Assembly (NCBI GenBank): GCA_963825595.1
Contig: CAWGUE010000015.1
Span: 62,001-126,000 of the forward strand
Reading direction: 5' to 3'
Length of the DNA: 64,000 nt
Source of the DNA: JARFQH01 sp963825595
GTDB lineage: Bacteria > Desulfobacterota > Desulfobacteria > Desulfobacterales > SG8-13
Every line of letters starts with the position of its first letter. Position 1 is the stretch's first letter. Both the position numbers and the translations under genes were made by a program. Positions 36,734 through 45,165 of the stretch are shown piece by piece. The notes beneath the pieces were generated by a model, which was given only the letters and a program-made list of their open reading frames with translations, did no database searches and was not told the DNA's origin.

Positions 36734-37293
36734 CGACGATGGTGATCGGTTTTTCAACACCTATTCGGTTCTTGCGATGACTCGTGCGATTTGAATCCGA
36801 GACGGAAGTGGAACAGATTTCTAAGATCCGGGCCTATAGAGATCGACGCCCCTATCAAAACCCGGGGCCCACGCGTCTCGCTGCACGACTTCCGGTGTCC
36901 CCGCAGCCGGTCTTCCCTAACTAGATTCGCGTCCAAACACAACATGTTGGACAATACAATGAAATTTAATCCAACATTATGTGGTTTATCGTTGACAAAA
37001 AAAGAGGGGACGTGTAAGGGAGACTCAAAAAACAGTCGCGACCCGTTGTATCCGATTTCAGGCAGAGACGTTGTCTCACACTTCTCTTCAAAGCCTGTTT
37101 TCTCAACCTAAGAATCCACGGTTTTCGATCGAGCGTTCCAGAGAACGGGTCTGTTCTGGGGAGAACATGGAAGGTTTGCCGCCGCAGTTTGATTCCCTTT
37201 GGCAATATGTGCTCCAAGAAGACACCACCTGCCAGGCTGACTGCAATTTGGCCATATTCCACAATAACGAATAACCATAGAAGGAGGCGCACC
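36734..37293. other. Intergenic region upstream of parA-like gene
   Basis: An inverted repeat TGTTGGA...TCCAACA (about 36944-36976) flanks an AT-rich stretch, and TTGACA follows at about 36995. Together they could be an operator and -35 element for the ParA-like gene. No credible ORF is present; frames here lack ribosome binding sites. Confidence 0.35.
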
Positions 37294-38034
37294 ATGATCA
37301 TTAGTTTCGTCAACCAGAAGGGCGGTGTCGGGAAATCCACCACGGCCATCAACCTTGCGGCCAGTCTGAAACGAAAAAACCACAACCTGGTGTTAATCGA
37401 TGCGGATCCGCAGGGAAGCGTCGTCCAGTGGCACGCTGTGGAGAATAATAATGCATTTGAAATACTTCACCATCCTGAACCCCTTGATAAGTTCGACATT
37501 AAAGAACTTGCGGCGGACTATGATTATGTCGTGATTGATGCGCCACCGGCCATCGGCCAAATTGCAAAATCGATTTTGGAGGTTTCTGATTTGGTCATCG
37601 TTCCCCTGAGCCCAAGTTCGCTGGATATCTGGTCCGGTTGGGGGACGCTGGAAATGATCGAAGAAGCCAAGCAGACCAATCCCGATTTAATCGTGAGACT
37701 GTTGGTTAATCGCAAGATACCTGGTACGCGAGTGGGCCGGGATGCCAGGGAAGCAATCGAAGTTTTCGATATGGACATATTCCAGACCGAACTGTGTCAA
37801 CGGGTGGCCTTTATCGATGCGATGACCTCCGGTGTTTCGGTTATGCAGTATGCCCCTACCAGCAAGGCGGCCAATGAGATTGAACGTCTCACCGTAGAAA
37901 TTATGCTTCTGACAGGAGGAGAGGAAGAAGTCGAAGAGGAAGAAGGATTTAAGGCGGATGGATGGAATTCCTTTCCAGAGACCCGTGAGGAGCAAGAAGA
38001 AACGTCACCTTGGCACTTCAGGTTCGGTCGATAG
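37294..38034 (+). CDS. ParA/Soj-family ATPase (orphan)
   Basis: This 246-aa deviant-Walker ATPase has KGGVGKST at 9-16 with the signature Lys9, Walker A' LVLIDADPQGS and Walker B YVVIDAPPA. The C-terminal part includes DMDIFQTELCQRVAFIDAMT and an unusual acidic tail (GGEEEVEEEEGFKADG). AGGAGG six bases ahead of ATG 37294 sets the start. No parB, minD partner or parS-like site was seen nearby. It may position another cargo (chemoreceptor, flagellum, carboxysome or plasmid-like DNA); the sequence does not say which. The next gene downstream is an FN3-like protein. Confidence 0.9.
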   Translation: MIISFVNQKGGVGKSTTAINLAASLKRKNHNLVLIDADPQGSVVQWHAVENNNAFEILHHPEPLDKFDIKELAADYDYVVIDAPPAIGQIAKSILEVSDLVIVPLSPSSLDIWSGWGTLEMIEEAKQTNPDLIVRLLVNRKIPGTRVGRDAREAIEVFDMDIFQTELCQRVAFIDAMTSGVSVMQYAPTSKAANEIERLTVEIMLLTGGEEEVEEEEGFKADGWNSFPETREEQEETSPWHFRFGR

Positions 38035-38227
38035 GGATGCCGTCATGGAGACGGAATGATTAAACGCTGTCGGCATGACGAGAGGATATGACGGAGGAAA
38101 CATCTCCGACCGGATTGAACGCGCCGGTTGACGCATAAACCAGATTCTCTCGACGATAACCGGGTCCTGCTGTCGATATGGTCATGATTTAAATTCGGTT
38201 CTTTTCACAAATGCAAGGAGGTCAGAG

Positions 38228-38686
38228 ATGGCCAAAATGAAAAGAAGGCGGCTCAGCTGGAAAGCGTCCGAATCCCCCCAGGTTGTGGGTTACAAACTCT
38301 ACTGGTCAGAAGGCGGTGAAGTCAATTATGATTCACACTCCGTGCAGTTGGGTAATGTGACGGCTGTCGTACTGCCGGACCATGTCGCGTCTTTCAAACC
38401 GGGAAATGGCCCTCTCCAAATCGGCCTCACTGCGGTTGATGAATTGGGTAACGAATCCGACATGATTACCGTTTCCGCGCCGTATCAGTTCAGCGTGCCG
38501 GAAGCACCGGGCGGGCTAAAGATCGAAAAAGTACCGGATGACCGCACCGCGCCACCACCAGAGCCGGGTCCCTTGGTTACAGCACCCGAACCCGATATGC
38601 CAGGGCCAGGAATTGATTCACGTTCCGACCCGGTAAAAAATGTATTCGTGGCCGAATCATCCGTTCGGCAGTTGAAGACCGTTTAA
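38228..38686 (+). CDS. Small FN3-like protein, function unknown
   Basis: This 152-aa protein starts with a basic stretch and then one fibronectin-III-type module: LSWKASESPQVVGYKLYWSE, LGNVTAVVLPDHV and LQIGLTAVDELGNESDMITV. A Pro-rich tail (PPPEPGPLVTAPEPDMPGPG) follows. There is no signal peptide, so it appears intracellular, which is unusual for FN3. AAGGAGG stands eight bases before ATG 38228. It follows the ParA-like gene by 193 bp on the same strand. Confidence 0.75.
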   Translation: MAKMKRRRLSWKASESPQVVGYKLYWSEGGEVNYDSHSVQLGNVTAVVLPDHVASFKPGNGPLQIGLTAVDELGNESDMITVSAPYQFSVPEAPGGLKIEKVPDDRTAPPPEPGPLVTAPEPDMPGPGIDSRSDPVKNVFVAESSVRQLKTV

Positions 38687-39076
38687 GACAATGAGAATGC
38701 GGATGCATCATTCAGGCCGGGTGATGGTCACCATCTATCACCCGGTTCACTGAGAAATTCCGCCGCTTCTGACGACAAACCCACCCGCCTGCGGCAGCCC
38801 CTCGCCTTTCGGTTCACCCTTTCCGGTTATATGTTTAACTTAAACTAAGCGTATATAATTGTAATTGTTGTGGTACGGGTAGACGCATGATCATATATGT
38901 TAAACATATTATGTCCCGGTTGCTGAGAAAGAAGATCCCTGTTGTTCCGAAGGGATCAATGGATTTATCGGTCGTGCCGCCGGAACGGCGTGTGGATGTT
39001 CGGAATAAACGGTGCGGATATGAAGGCGGCAGAAAGCCAGAGCGGAATAATTGAACGGGTAATTCGCAGGCCGGGA
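38687..39076. other. Intergenic region with hairpin after the FN3-like gene
   Basis: CCGGGTGAT (38717-38725) pairs with ATCACCCGG (38737-38745) around an 11-nt loop about 30 bp past the FN3-gene stop. It is a likely transcript end although the T-run is poor. The following AT-rich 38830-38910 region and the rest up to the ilvN-like stop hold no ORF I can support. Confidence 0.5.
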
Positions 39077-39565
39077 TCAATCCGGTTCGCGATAAAGGGC
39101 CAGGATTCCGGATCTTGCCAGTTTTTTTATACCCATTGGTTGTAACAGGCGGATGAGGGCGTCTATTTTTTCCTGCCTGCCGGTAACCTCCAGAATGTAA
39201 TGTGTTGTGCCCGTGTCGACGATTTTGGCCTTGAACGTGTCTGCGATTCTGATAATTTCTGTCCGACTTTTCAATTTGGCTTCCACGCAGATCATGGCCA
39301 TTTCCCGTTGTACGGCCTTTTTGCCCGTCATGTCTCTGACCTTGATCACGTTGATGAGCCTGCGAAGCTGCTTCATGAGCTGTTCAAGTTGGTCGGGACT
39401 CGCCGAAGTCGTGATGGTGATACGTGACATCTTCGGATTGGCTGTTGGAGCGCCGCAGATGGTTTCAATATTGTATCCACGGCCGGCAAAAAGCCCTGAA
39501 ACTCGGGCGGTTACACCAGGTTCATTTTCAACCAACATCGTCAAAATTTGCTTCTGCGTTGTCAT
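39077..39565 (-). CDS. ilvN: Acetolactate synthase small (regulatory) subunit
   Basis: This 162-aa valine-sensing subunit has ACT domain 1 at about 5-78 (LTMLVENEPGVTARVSGLFA, RGYNIETI, SRITITTS) and a second ACT-like domain (MAMICVEAKLKSRTEIIRIA, HYILEVTG). It should bind the catalytic subunit IlvB/IlvI, the first step of branched-chain amino acid synthesis, but no large-subunit gene is in the window. It lies 108 bp downstream of the DAHP synthase on the same strand, so the Tyr/Phe attenuator may also influence it. Confidence 0.92.
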   Translation of the reverse strand: MTTQKQILTMLVENEPGVTARVSGLFAGRGYNIETICGAPTANPKMSRITITTSASPDQLEQLMKQLRRLINVIKVRDMTGKKAVQREMAMICVEAKLKSRTEIIRIADTFKAKIVDTGTTHYILEVTGRQEKIDALIRLLQPMGIKKLARSGILALYREPD

Positions 39566-39673
39566 GTTCGGCTCGCATCACGTTCAATGGATAAGGATAA
39601 ATAGCAGTCATTGAAAACCACATACCAGATGATACGGGAAATCGCAAAGAGTACCGCTTACCCGAATACATCG

Positions 39674-40774
39674 CTATCGGGGTTGCCGGACGCCGCCGGA
39701 CGCCGACAGCAGCGGTTCCGAAATGCCTGTAAGGCAGCTTTCCAGTTGATCATGAGCCGCCAGTATCAGTTGCTCGGTGGTTTCCCATGAGATACAGGCA
39801 TCGGTGATGGAAACACCGAATTTCAATCTGCTGCGGTCAGCCTTAAAATCCTGCCGGCCTTCCTTCAGGTGACTCTCCAGCATCAATCCGATAATACCAT
39901 GGTTTCCACTGATGCGCTGGTTGATGACATCCTGCCAGACAATTTTCTGTTCTTTATATCTCTTGCGCGAATTGGCATGGGAGCAGTCAACGATAACAGT
40001 CTCAGATAGCCCCTTTTCACGCAGCAGGCGCATGGCCTCACGGATGCTGACCGAATCGTAATTAGGGCGCCGACCGCCACGCAGAACGATGTGCGTGAAA
40101 GGGTTGCCGGTTGTTTTGACGATACTGGCCCGGCCGTTCGGGTCAATTCCCAAAAAACTCTGGGGCGAGCCGGCGGCGATCATTGCATTCAGCGCAGTGT
40201 CGAGTCCCCCATCGGTACAATTCTTAAAACCCACCGGCATTGACAGACCACTCGCCATCTCCCGGTGGGTTTGCGATTCGGTTGTTCGGGCGCCGACGGC
40301 AGACCATGAAATCAGGCCGGCTATATATTGCGGCGTAATCGGATCGAGCATTTCCGTAGCTGTGGGCAGTCCCATTTCCGTTATGCGAATCAGCAAGCGG
40401 CGCGCTTCGAGCAACCCCTGCATCATGTCGCAGGAACCATCCAGTCCCGGATCGTTGAGTAGACCTTTCCAGCCCACATTGGTTCGGGGTTTTTCGAAAT
40501 ATACCCGCATGACCAGATACAGGGTTTTATCGACTTGATCTTTCAACCGGCATAGTCTTTCTGCATATTCAAGGGCGGCTTTCTCGTCGTGAATCGAGCA
40601 GGGACCGGTGATCACTAAAAGGCGAGGATCTTTCCTGCCGATGATATCCTGTATAGTTTGGCGCCCTGATATCACCGTGCGGGCCGCTTTTTCGGTAATC
40701 GGTAGTTCTTCTTTCAGGTCCGCAGGGGAAATGAGCGGGGTGAATTCTTTGACATTGACATCATAGGTTTTCAT
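39674..40774 (-). CDS. aroG: 3-deoxy-7-phosphoheptulonate (DAHP) synthase, class I
   Basis: This enzyme condenses phosphoenolpyruvate and erythrose-4-phosphate in the first step of the shikimate pathway. The 366-aa AroF/G/H-type enzyme has VITGPCSIHDEKAALEYAER, MRVYFEKPRTNVGWKGLLND, the metal and PEP residues in VGARTTESQTHREMASGLSM and IVDCSHANSRK, and the GVSITDACISWE ending. AGGAG six bases before ATG 40774 fixes the start. A Tyr/Phe-rich leader peptide and attenuator precede it. That points to a Tyr/Phe-controlled isozyme, so aroF could be an equally good symbol. Confidence 0.96.
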   Translation of the reverse strand: MKTYDVNVKEFTPLISPADLKEELPITEKAARTVISGRQTIQDIIGRKDPRLLVITGPCSIHDEKAALEYAERLCRLKDQVDKTLYLVMRVYFEKPRTNVGWKGLLNDPGLDGSCDMMQGLLEARRLLIRITEMGLPTATEMLDPITPQYIAGLISWSAVGARTTESQTHREMASGLSMPVGFKNCTDGGLDTALNAMIAAGSPQSFLGIDPNGRASIVKTTGNPFTHIVLRGGRRPNYDSVSIREAMRLLREKGLSETVIVDCSHANSRKRYKEQKIVWQDVINQRISGNHGIIGLMLESHLKEGRQDFKADRSRLKFGVSITDACISWETTEQLILAAHDQLESCLTGISEPLLSASGGVRQPR

Positions 40775-40822
40775 TTTTTTCTCCTTTGCAGAAAAAACGG
40801 CACGATCGTCATTGCGGCTCAA

Positions 40823-40857
40823 TAAAAAAGCCGCAGGCTCTTTCTTGCCTGCGGCTT
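40823..40857 (-). terminator. Attenuator (intrinsic terminator) of the aroG leader
   Basis: On the minus strand the 11-bp stem (40847-40857 with 40828-40838) around an 8-nt loop is followed by a T-run to about 40824. The 5' arm includes CGCAGGCA (40846-40853 on the minus strand). It can instead pair with TGCCTGCG (40886-40893) in the leader, which in turn can pair with CAGGCAG (40935-40941). These are the 3:4, 2:3 and 1:2 pairings of classical attenuation. Confidence 0.9.
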
Positions 40858-40876
40858 GAATTTTTATGGCGGTGGT

Positions 40877-40957
40877 TCAACGAGGCGCAGGCAGACCGAG
40901 GGTACCGAAAAAGTAGTACCGATAGTAAATTTGGCTGCCTGTAACCGGTCCGATCAT
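40877..40957 (-). CDS. Leader peptide of the aroG attenuator, 26 aa, Tyr/Phe-rich
   Basis: AAGGA lies about eight bases before ATG 40957. The frame reads MIGPVTGSQI, then YYRYYFF, then GTLGLPAPR and TGA at 40877-40879. Six of seven consecutive codons are Tyr or Phe, end products of the pathway that DAHP synthase starts. The run lies between RNA segment 1 (40935-40941) and segment 2 (40886-40894). Ribosome stalling on uncharged Tyr- or Phe-tRNA would cover segment 1, free segment 2 to pair with segment 3, and prevent the terminator. This is the trp/phe-type logic applied to DAHP synthase. Confidence 0.9.
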   Translation of the reverse strand: MIGPVTGSQIYYRYYFFGTLGLPAPR

Positions 40958-40993
40958 TATGAGAATCCTTTACATGTTTATTTCAGAGAGCCT

Positions 40994-41022
40994 TTCATGA
41001 CATGTCGGGCTAAAGTTGTCAA
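40994..41022 (-). promoter_or_regulatory. Probable promoter of the aroG leader transcript
   Basis: A perfect TTGACA (41017-41022 on the minus strand) is followed after 17 bp by CATGAA (40994-40999), a weak -10. It lies about 40 bp upstream of the leader ATG, the right distance for a short attenuated leader. Confidence 0.4.
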
Positions 41023-41066
41023 GCCGAAATCGGGCATCACCCTCCGCGGCCATGTATTGCTGTGGT

Positions 41067-42728
41067 TCATGGCCGGGCACGAGGCGTCGATTTCTCATTT
41101 TCCTTAAGAAGCCAATTAATGATATCACTCGGGTCGGGCGCTTCAGATGATGGGGTTTTACTATCGGTTTGAATCGGTTCTTCGGTTTTCCCGGAAGCGG
41201 CTATCGGTTTGTCTGCAGGCGGGCGATTGGCTCCAATCTTTTTAGGGGTAGGCTTTGTTGGTACGACGGGTTCGATGACAATGGGCTCCGTCTCCGGATT
41301 GGCCACGCGCGTGTCAGAGGCAACGGCATCGACCCTTTGGGCCCCTTTTTGACTTCGCGGGGCCTTTTTTTTCCTCTTTGAATTTGGTTGCAGCGCGTTG
41401 GTGTTCAGCGCCGCATCATTTTCCGGGCGGTTCGTCACCGATGGACGGTTAGACTTCGCGGCATTGCTGCGCTTGTTCGGTGGGGTGTCTGGATCGGATG
41501 AGGTGCCGGTAGGTTTTTTGATCGCCTCTTTCAAAGGCGCTGCCGGTATGACAATCACGTCGCGCACATCCGGGGTTCCATCCCGCAACGGTGTTTCGTC
41601 TTGGTGCTTGCCGTCTGGAGATTTGTGTAGAAGGGGCGATGGTGCCAGGCTGCTCGTACGGTTTTGATACGTGAGCGAAGGCGCCGGAAGAACCTTTTTC
41701 AGGAACGGGATATTCTCTGATAGATATGCGCGGCTCTGGTCCGAATAGAGAAAATATCCGCAAGGCAAAAGAATCAGGAGCACCAGAATGCTATACCAGC
41801 TCATGCGCCGGGCGGTTTTGCTGAGAAGCACCACAGGATCCAGCTTATTTTTCAAGACGTCAGGCGTCAGCCATTTTGACTCGTCAGGCAACAACTCGTC
41901 AGCAAGCGGTCTTCCAGGTACCTGCGGAACACGGACTCTGTCTTTGCATGCCCGTATGATCCCACGATCGATTTTCGTAGCGGCCTTCTCGAATCCATGC
42001 ACCAGGGCCATGTCGCAGATGATATTGATCTGACGGGGGGATCCAATGGAGAAAACGTAGACTTCGTGCAGCGCATCGTCTGTGAAGATCTTTTTTTCTG
42101 CGCCGGCCACCTTCAACCGGTGAGAAATGTAAGCGGCGGTTTCATTTTCGGACAGTAGCTCGAGATTGTAGCTCGTGGTTATCCTCTCTCTGAGCGACCT
42201 GTGCTCCGGTTCCAGCACGAAGAGGTTGAACTCGTTTTGCCCGACCAGAAAGATGTTGAGCAATTTTGTGTAGCGGTATTCTATGTTCGACAGGAGTCGA
42301 ATTTCCTCCAATATCGACGGGGACATGATCTGGGCCTCGTCGATAATGAGCAGGGCTTTTTTCCCTTGAGAATAAAGAGATGCCTGAAAGTGGTCCATCG
42401 CTTCGGTGAATGACTCTCGGCTGAACACTTTGCGACTGATACCGAAGCTGCGGGCAACCAGAAAAAAGAACTCCCTTCTTTCCAAACCGGGGTCGGGCAG
42501 CCTGGCGACAACAACATCCTTCGGATCGAGCCGGCTGATAAGGGCGCTTATCAGCATCGTTTTGCCGCTGCCAATCTCACCGGTCAAAAGCACAAGTCCC
42601 TTATTTTCCTGCATCCCGTATTGCAATAGGGCCAATGCTTCCTTGTGCTTTTTGCCCAGCCACAGAAAGTGGGGATCGGTATTGAGTAGGAACGGCTTTT
42701 CCTTGATTTGGAAATGGTCAAGGTACAT
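41067..42728 (-). CDS. ExeA/GspA-type AAA ATPase with membrane anchor
   Basis: This 553-aa protein has an N-terminal ATPase of the type II secretion/ExeA family: YLDHFQIKEKPFLLNTDPHF opening, Walker A LLTGEIGSGKTMLIS near 47-60, Walker B ALLIIDEAQIMS, and the sensor region GSPRQINIICDMAL. One membrane helix (WYSILVLLILLPCGYFLYS, about 310-330) is followed by a long Pro/Lys/Thr-rich tail without a recognised domain, where ExeA would have a peptidoglycan-binding domain. It may power secretion or exopolysaccharide machinery. No gsp or exosortase genes are in the window. GGAG is eight bases before ATG 42728. Confidence 0.88.
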   Translation of the reverse strand: MYLDHFQIKEKPFLLNTDPHFLWLGKKHKEALALLQYGMQENKGLVLLTGEIGSGKTMLISALISRLDPKDVVVARLPDPGLERREFFFLVARSFGISRKVFSRESFTEAMDHFQASLYSQGKKALLIIDEAQIMSPSILEEIRLLSNIEYRYTKLLNIFLVGQNEFNLFVLEPEHRSLRERITTSYNLELLSENETAAYISHRLKVAGAEKKIFTDDALHEVYVFSIGSPRQINIICDMALVHGFEKAATKIDRGIIRACKDRVRVPQVPGRPLADELLPDESKWLTPDVLKNKLDPVVLLSKTARRMSWYSILVLLILLPCGYFLYSDQSRAYLSENIPFLKKVLPAPSLTYQNRTSSLAPSPLLHKSPDGKHQDETPLRDGTPDVRDVIVIPAAPLKEAIKKPTGTSSDPDTPPNKRSNAAKSNRPSVTNRPENDAALNTNALQPNSKRKKKAPRSQKGAQRVDAVASDTRVANPETEPIVIEPVVPTKPTPKKIGANRPPADKPIAASGKTEEPIQTDSKTPSSEAPDPSDIINWLLKENEKSTPRARP

Positions 42729-42893
42729 GCAACATACTCCGGTCTCTACGGCGCCGGGAAAAATGGTGATTGGTCTATACCCGCCAGATAAAAAAAGTCC
42801 GTCTCAGCCGATCTAAACCCGTGATTGCATCCAGCGGTAATCCCCTCGCCGTATCAACGGGTGAAGAATAATGACCGTTTGTGAAGATATGGG

Positions 42894-43937
42894 TCACTCC
42901 GGCAGCATTTCTTTTATGGCATCCAGCACGGGATTGATGTTGCCTGATGCCGGCCCGGATGGTTGTTGGCGTCTGGCACCGGCCAGAGCCTTCTTGACGC
43001 ACTCGTATTGCTCCCATCCTTTGAGGGGGTAGTTCAAATCGACAAACTTCCACTTCGGGTGTCCATTGGTCTTCAGCCATTCCAAGTTTTCGTAAATCAG
43101 TTTTGCCACACGACCCACAGTGTCACAGTGATAACGTCTGAAATCATAAGAGATGAGAACGGCTTTGACGGCTGCGGTGATCACAGGTTGATCCTGCCAG
43201 GAATAGGTGTTGGCCGGAATCTCAACCTGCGGATAGAACTCAAGGATGCTTTTATTGAGAATCGGGATCAACGCCAAATTGTCCTCAAGTGACACGTTTT
43301 CACTGAAAAGTTTTACCGGATAGCCGGCAACGTAGAACATCGCATCGATTTTGCCCTCCTTGAGTTGGGCCAGGGCTTCCTCTGTTCCGATGGTGATCAT
43401 TTCCGCCGGTTCGATTTCAGCGACTTTGAAAAGCAGTTTTGCTGTCAAGTAGGTCCCGCTGCCTTCTTTGCCGACAGCCACCTTTTTTGCCGCCAGGTAA
43501 TCAAAGTCGATAATGTCTTTCTTGCCGAGCAGATGTATTTCTTCATTGTATAGAGGAAAGACCATCCTTGTCTTTTGGGCGATCCGCTTCAGGGCCGGAT
43601 TGGTCTGGACCTGTGATACAAACGCCAGAACGTCCGACTGTACGATCCCCAATTGGGTCTGCGGTTTCTGATAGACGGCATATATGTTTTCCACCGAACC
43701 ATTGGAATTGTCGACACGGAGTTCAATTCCGTCGGTGCCGATTAAGGTTTGAATGTTCAATCCAAACTGATAGTATGTGCCTTTGGGGCCGCCTGTCATG
43801 ATTCCCATTTGAATAGGTTCGGCGCTCAGTGCTGAGCCAGCGTTGAGCCCGGTTGCCAGCACGATGGCGACCAGAATCACTTTAACGGTCTCTATATTCA
43901 ATTTGATTTCCCGGGTGCTGCGGTATAACTTGCGCAT
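42894..43937 (-). CDS. TAXI-family TRAP transporter solute-binding protein
   Basis: This 347-aa secreted protein has a signal anchor (VKVILVAIVLATGLNAGSAL, cleavage near SAEPIQ) and the TAXI fold: MGIMTGGPKGTYYQFGLNIQ, VDNSNGSVENIYAVYQKPQT, QLGIVQSDVLAFV, KVAVGKEGSGTYLTAKLLF and GKIDAMFYVAGYP. Such proteins hand small acids to a DctQM membrane permease, none of which is nearby, so it is an orphan. AGGAGG four bases before ATG 43937 fixes the start well inside the longest frame. The ligand is unknown. Confidence 0.9.
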   Translation of the reverse strand: MRKLYRSTREIKLNIETVKVILVAIVLATGLNAGSALSAEPIQMGIMTGGPKGTYYQFGLNIQTLIGTDGIELRVDNSNGSVENIYAVYQKPQTQLGIVQSDVLAFVSQVQTNPALKRIAQKTRMVFPLYNEEIHLLGKKDIIDFDYLAAKKVAVGKEGSGTYLTAKLLFKVAEIEPAEMITIGTEEALAQLKEGKIDAMFYVAGYPVKLFSENVSLEDNLALIPILNKSILEFYPQVEIPANTYSWQDQPVITAAVKAVLISYDFRRYHCDTVGRVAKLIYENLEWLKTNGHPKWKFVDLNYPLKGWEQYECVKKALAGARRQQPSGPASGNINPVLDAIKEMLPE

Positions 43938-44261
43938 GTTGCCTCCTTCCCTAAAACATGATGCCAGATGCGCTCTCGGCGACCTGACATTCAGTTCTTT
44001 GCAGGCGTTTCCGATGCCTTTTCCTTTTTTCCTCCAACCACGGTAATATATATAAATTTTAAGCACTTCTTTCGATTAATGCAAATATCATGCACTGCGC
44101 TTTACCGTGGTGTGTTGACAAAATCGTAAGTATTAAGGCAGTTTATTGGGGTGACCGGTGTGAGCCGGCAGATGATAAGGTAATAAATGTAACAAAATTG
44201 TGTAAAATTATTTACAGTGCGCGTGGGCCATTTGCTTCAACACCATGCGGAGGAGGCGACG
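43938..44261. other. Divergent intergenic region
   Basis: This region lies between the TAXI gene (minus) and the MBL-fold gene (plus). A TTGACA at 44114-44119 lacks a well-placed -10. An AT-rich stretch precedes the plus-strand gene. Nothing further is recognised. Confidence 0.35.
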
Positions 44262-45098
44262 GTGAAAGTCAGGTTGACGATATTGAGTGAAAACTCGGTG
44301 GGTGTTCCCTTTGGCGTTATCGGTGAACATGGTTTTGCCTGCTATCTGGAGACCGAGAAGGGCAGCTACCTGTTCGACACGGGACAGGGATATGCCATCG
44401 TTCAAAATTCATTGGCACTGAAAAAAGATCTTCGCAACATCGAAGCGATAATGATAAGCCACGGCCATTACGACCACGCGGGGGGGTTGCCGGATGTCCT
44501 CAAAATACGCGGACCGGTGAGGGTCCATGGTCATCCGGATATGTTCATGGAACGGATATGGTCATCGGAAGGGCACACACGGTTCGTCGGTATACCTTAC
44601 AGCCGGCGATATCTGGAGTCACTCGGGGCCGATTTTCACTTGGGAACTGACATGGTCGAGGTGGGAGAAGACCTTTTTTTGACCGGCGAAATTCCGCGGA
44701 TCAACGCCTTCGAGAGAGGTGATGCGAAAATGACCGCCGTCATGCCCGGCGGAGAAAAGATCCACCCTGATCCCTTAAATGACGATCTGTCTCTGATCGT
44801 GAATTCAGACAGCGGTCTGATTCTCGTCCTTGGCTGCGCCCATGCAGGCATGATCAACATCATCGAATACGTTCTGGAACGGATGAATCGGGACCGCATC
44901 TATGCGATTATCGGTGGTACCCACCTGGCTTTTGCAACGGAAGATCAGTTTGCCGCCACCATGAAGGTTATCGATCGCTACAAAATCGAACGGATGGGAG
45001 TATCCCACTGTACGGGGCAACCGCAGGCGTCCCGGCTGTATGCCAAACTGAAAGAGCGGTTTTTTTTCGGAAGTGTCGGTTATACCATGGAAGCCTGA
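44262..45098 (+). CDS. MBL-fold metallo-hydrolase, dihydropteridine-synthase-like subfamily
   Basis: This 278-aa metallo-beta-lactamase fold protein has VRLTILSENSVGVPFGVIGE opening, YLFDTGQG, and the metal motif ISHGHYDHAGG (HxHxDH). It also has VLGCAHAGMINIIEYV and AIIGGTHLAFA, and a final SHCTGQPQASRL. This arrangement is typical of the archaeal/bacterial 7,8-dihydropterin-6-methyl-type phosphate synthase group, whose bacterial substrate is unclear. GTG 44262 has GGAGG five bases upstream; the longer GTG frame is rejected. Metal binding is confident; reaction is not. Confidence 0.87.
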   Translation: MKVRLTILSENSVGVPFGVIGEHGFACYLETEKGSYLFDTGQGYAIVQNSLALKKDLRNIEAIMISHGHYDHAGGLPDVLKIRGPVRVHGHPDMFMERIWSSEGHTRFVGIPYSRRYLESLGADFHLGTDMVEVGEDLFLTGEIPRINAFERGDAKMTAVMPGGEKIHPDPLNDDLSLIVNSDSGLILVLGCAHAGMINIIEYVLERMNRDRIYAIIGGTHLAFATEDQFAATMKVIDRYKIERMGVSHCTGQPQASRLYAKLKERFFFGSVGYTMEA

Positions 45099-45165
45099 TG
45101 CTTTGGCGCACCGAATGCAAGCGGATCATTCCCTCCACTCAGGGCAAGTATTCGCGAAAAATCAG

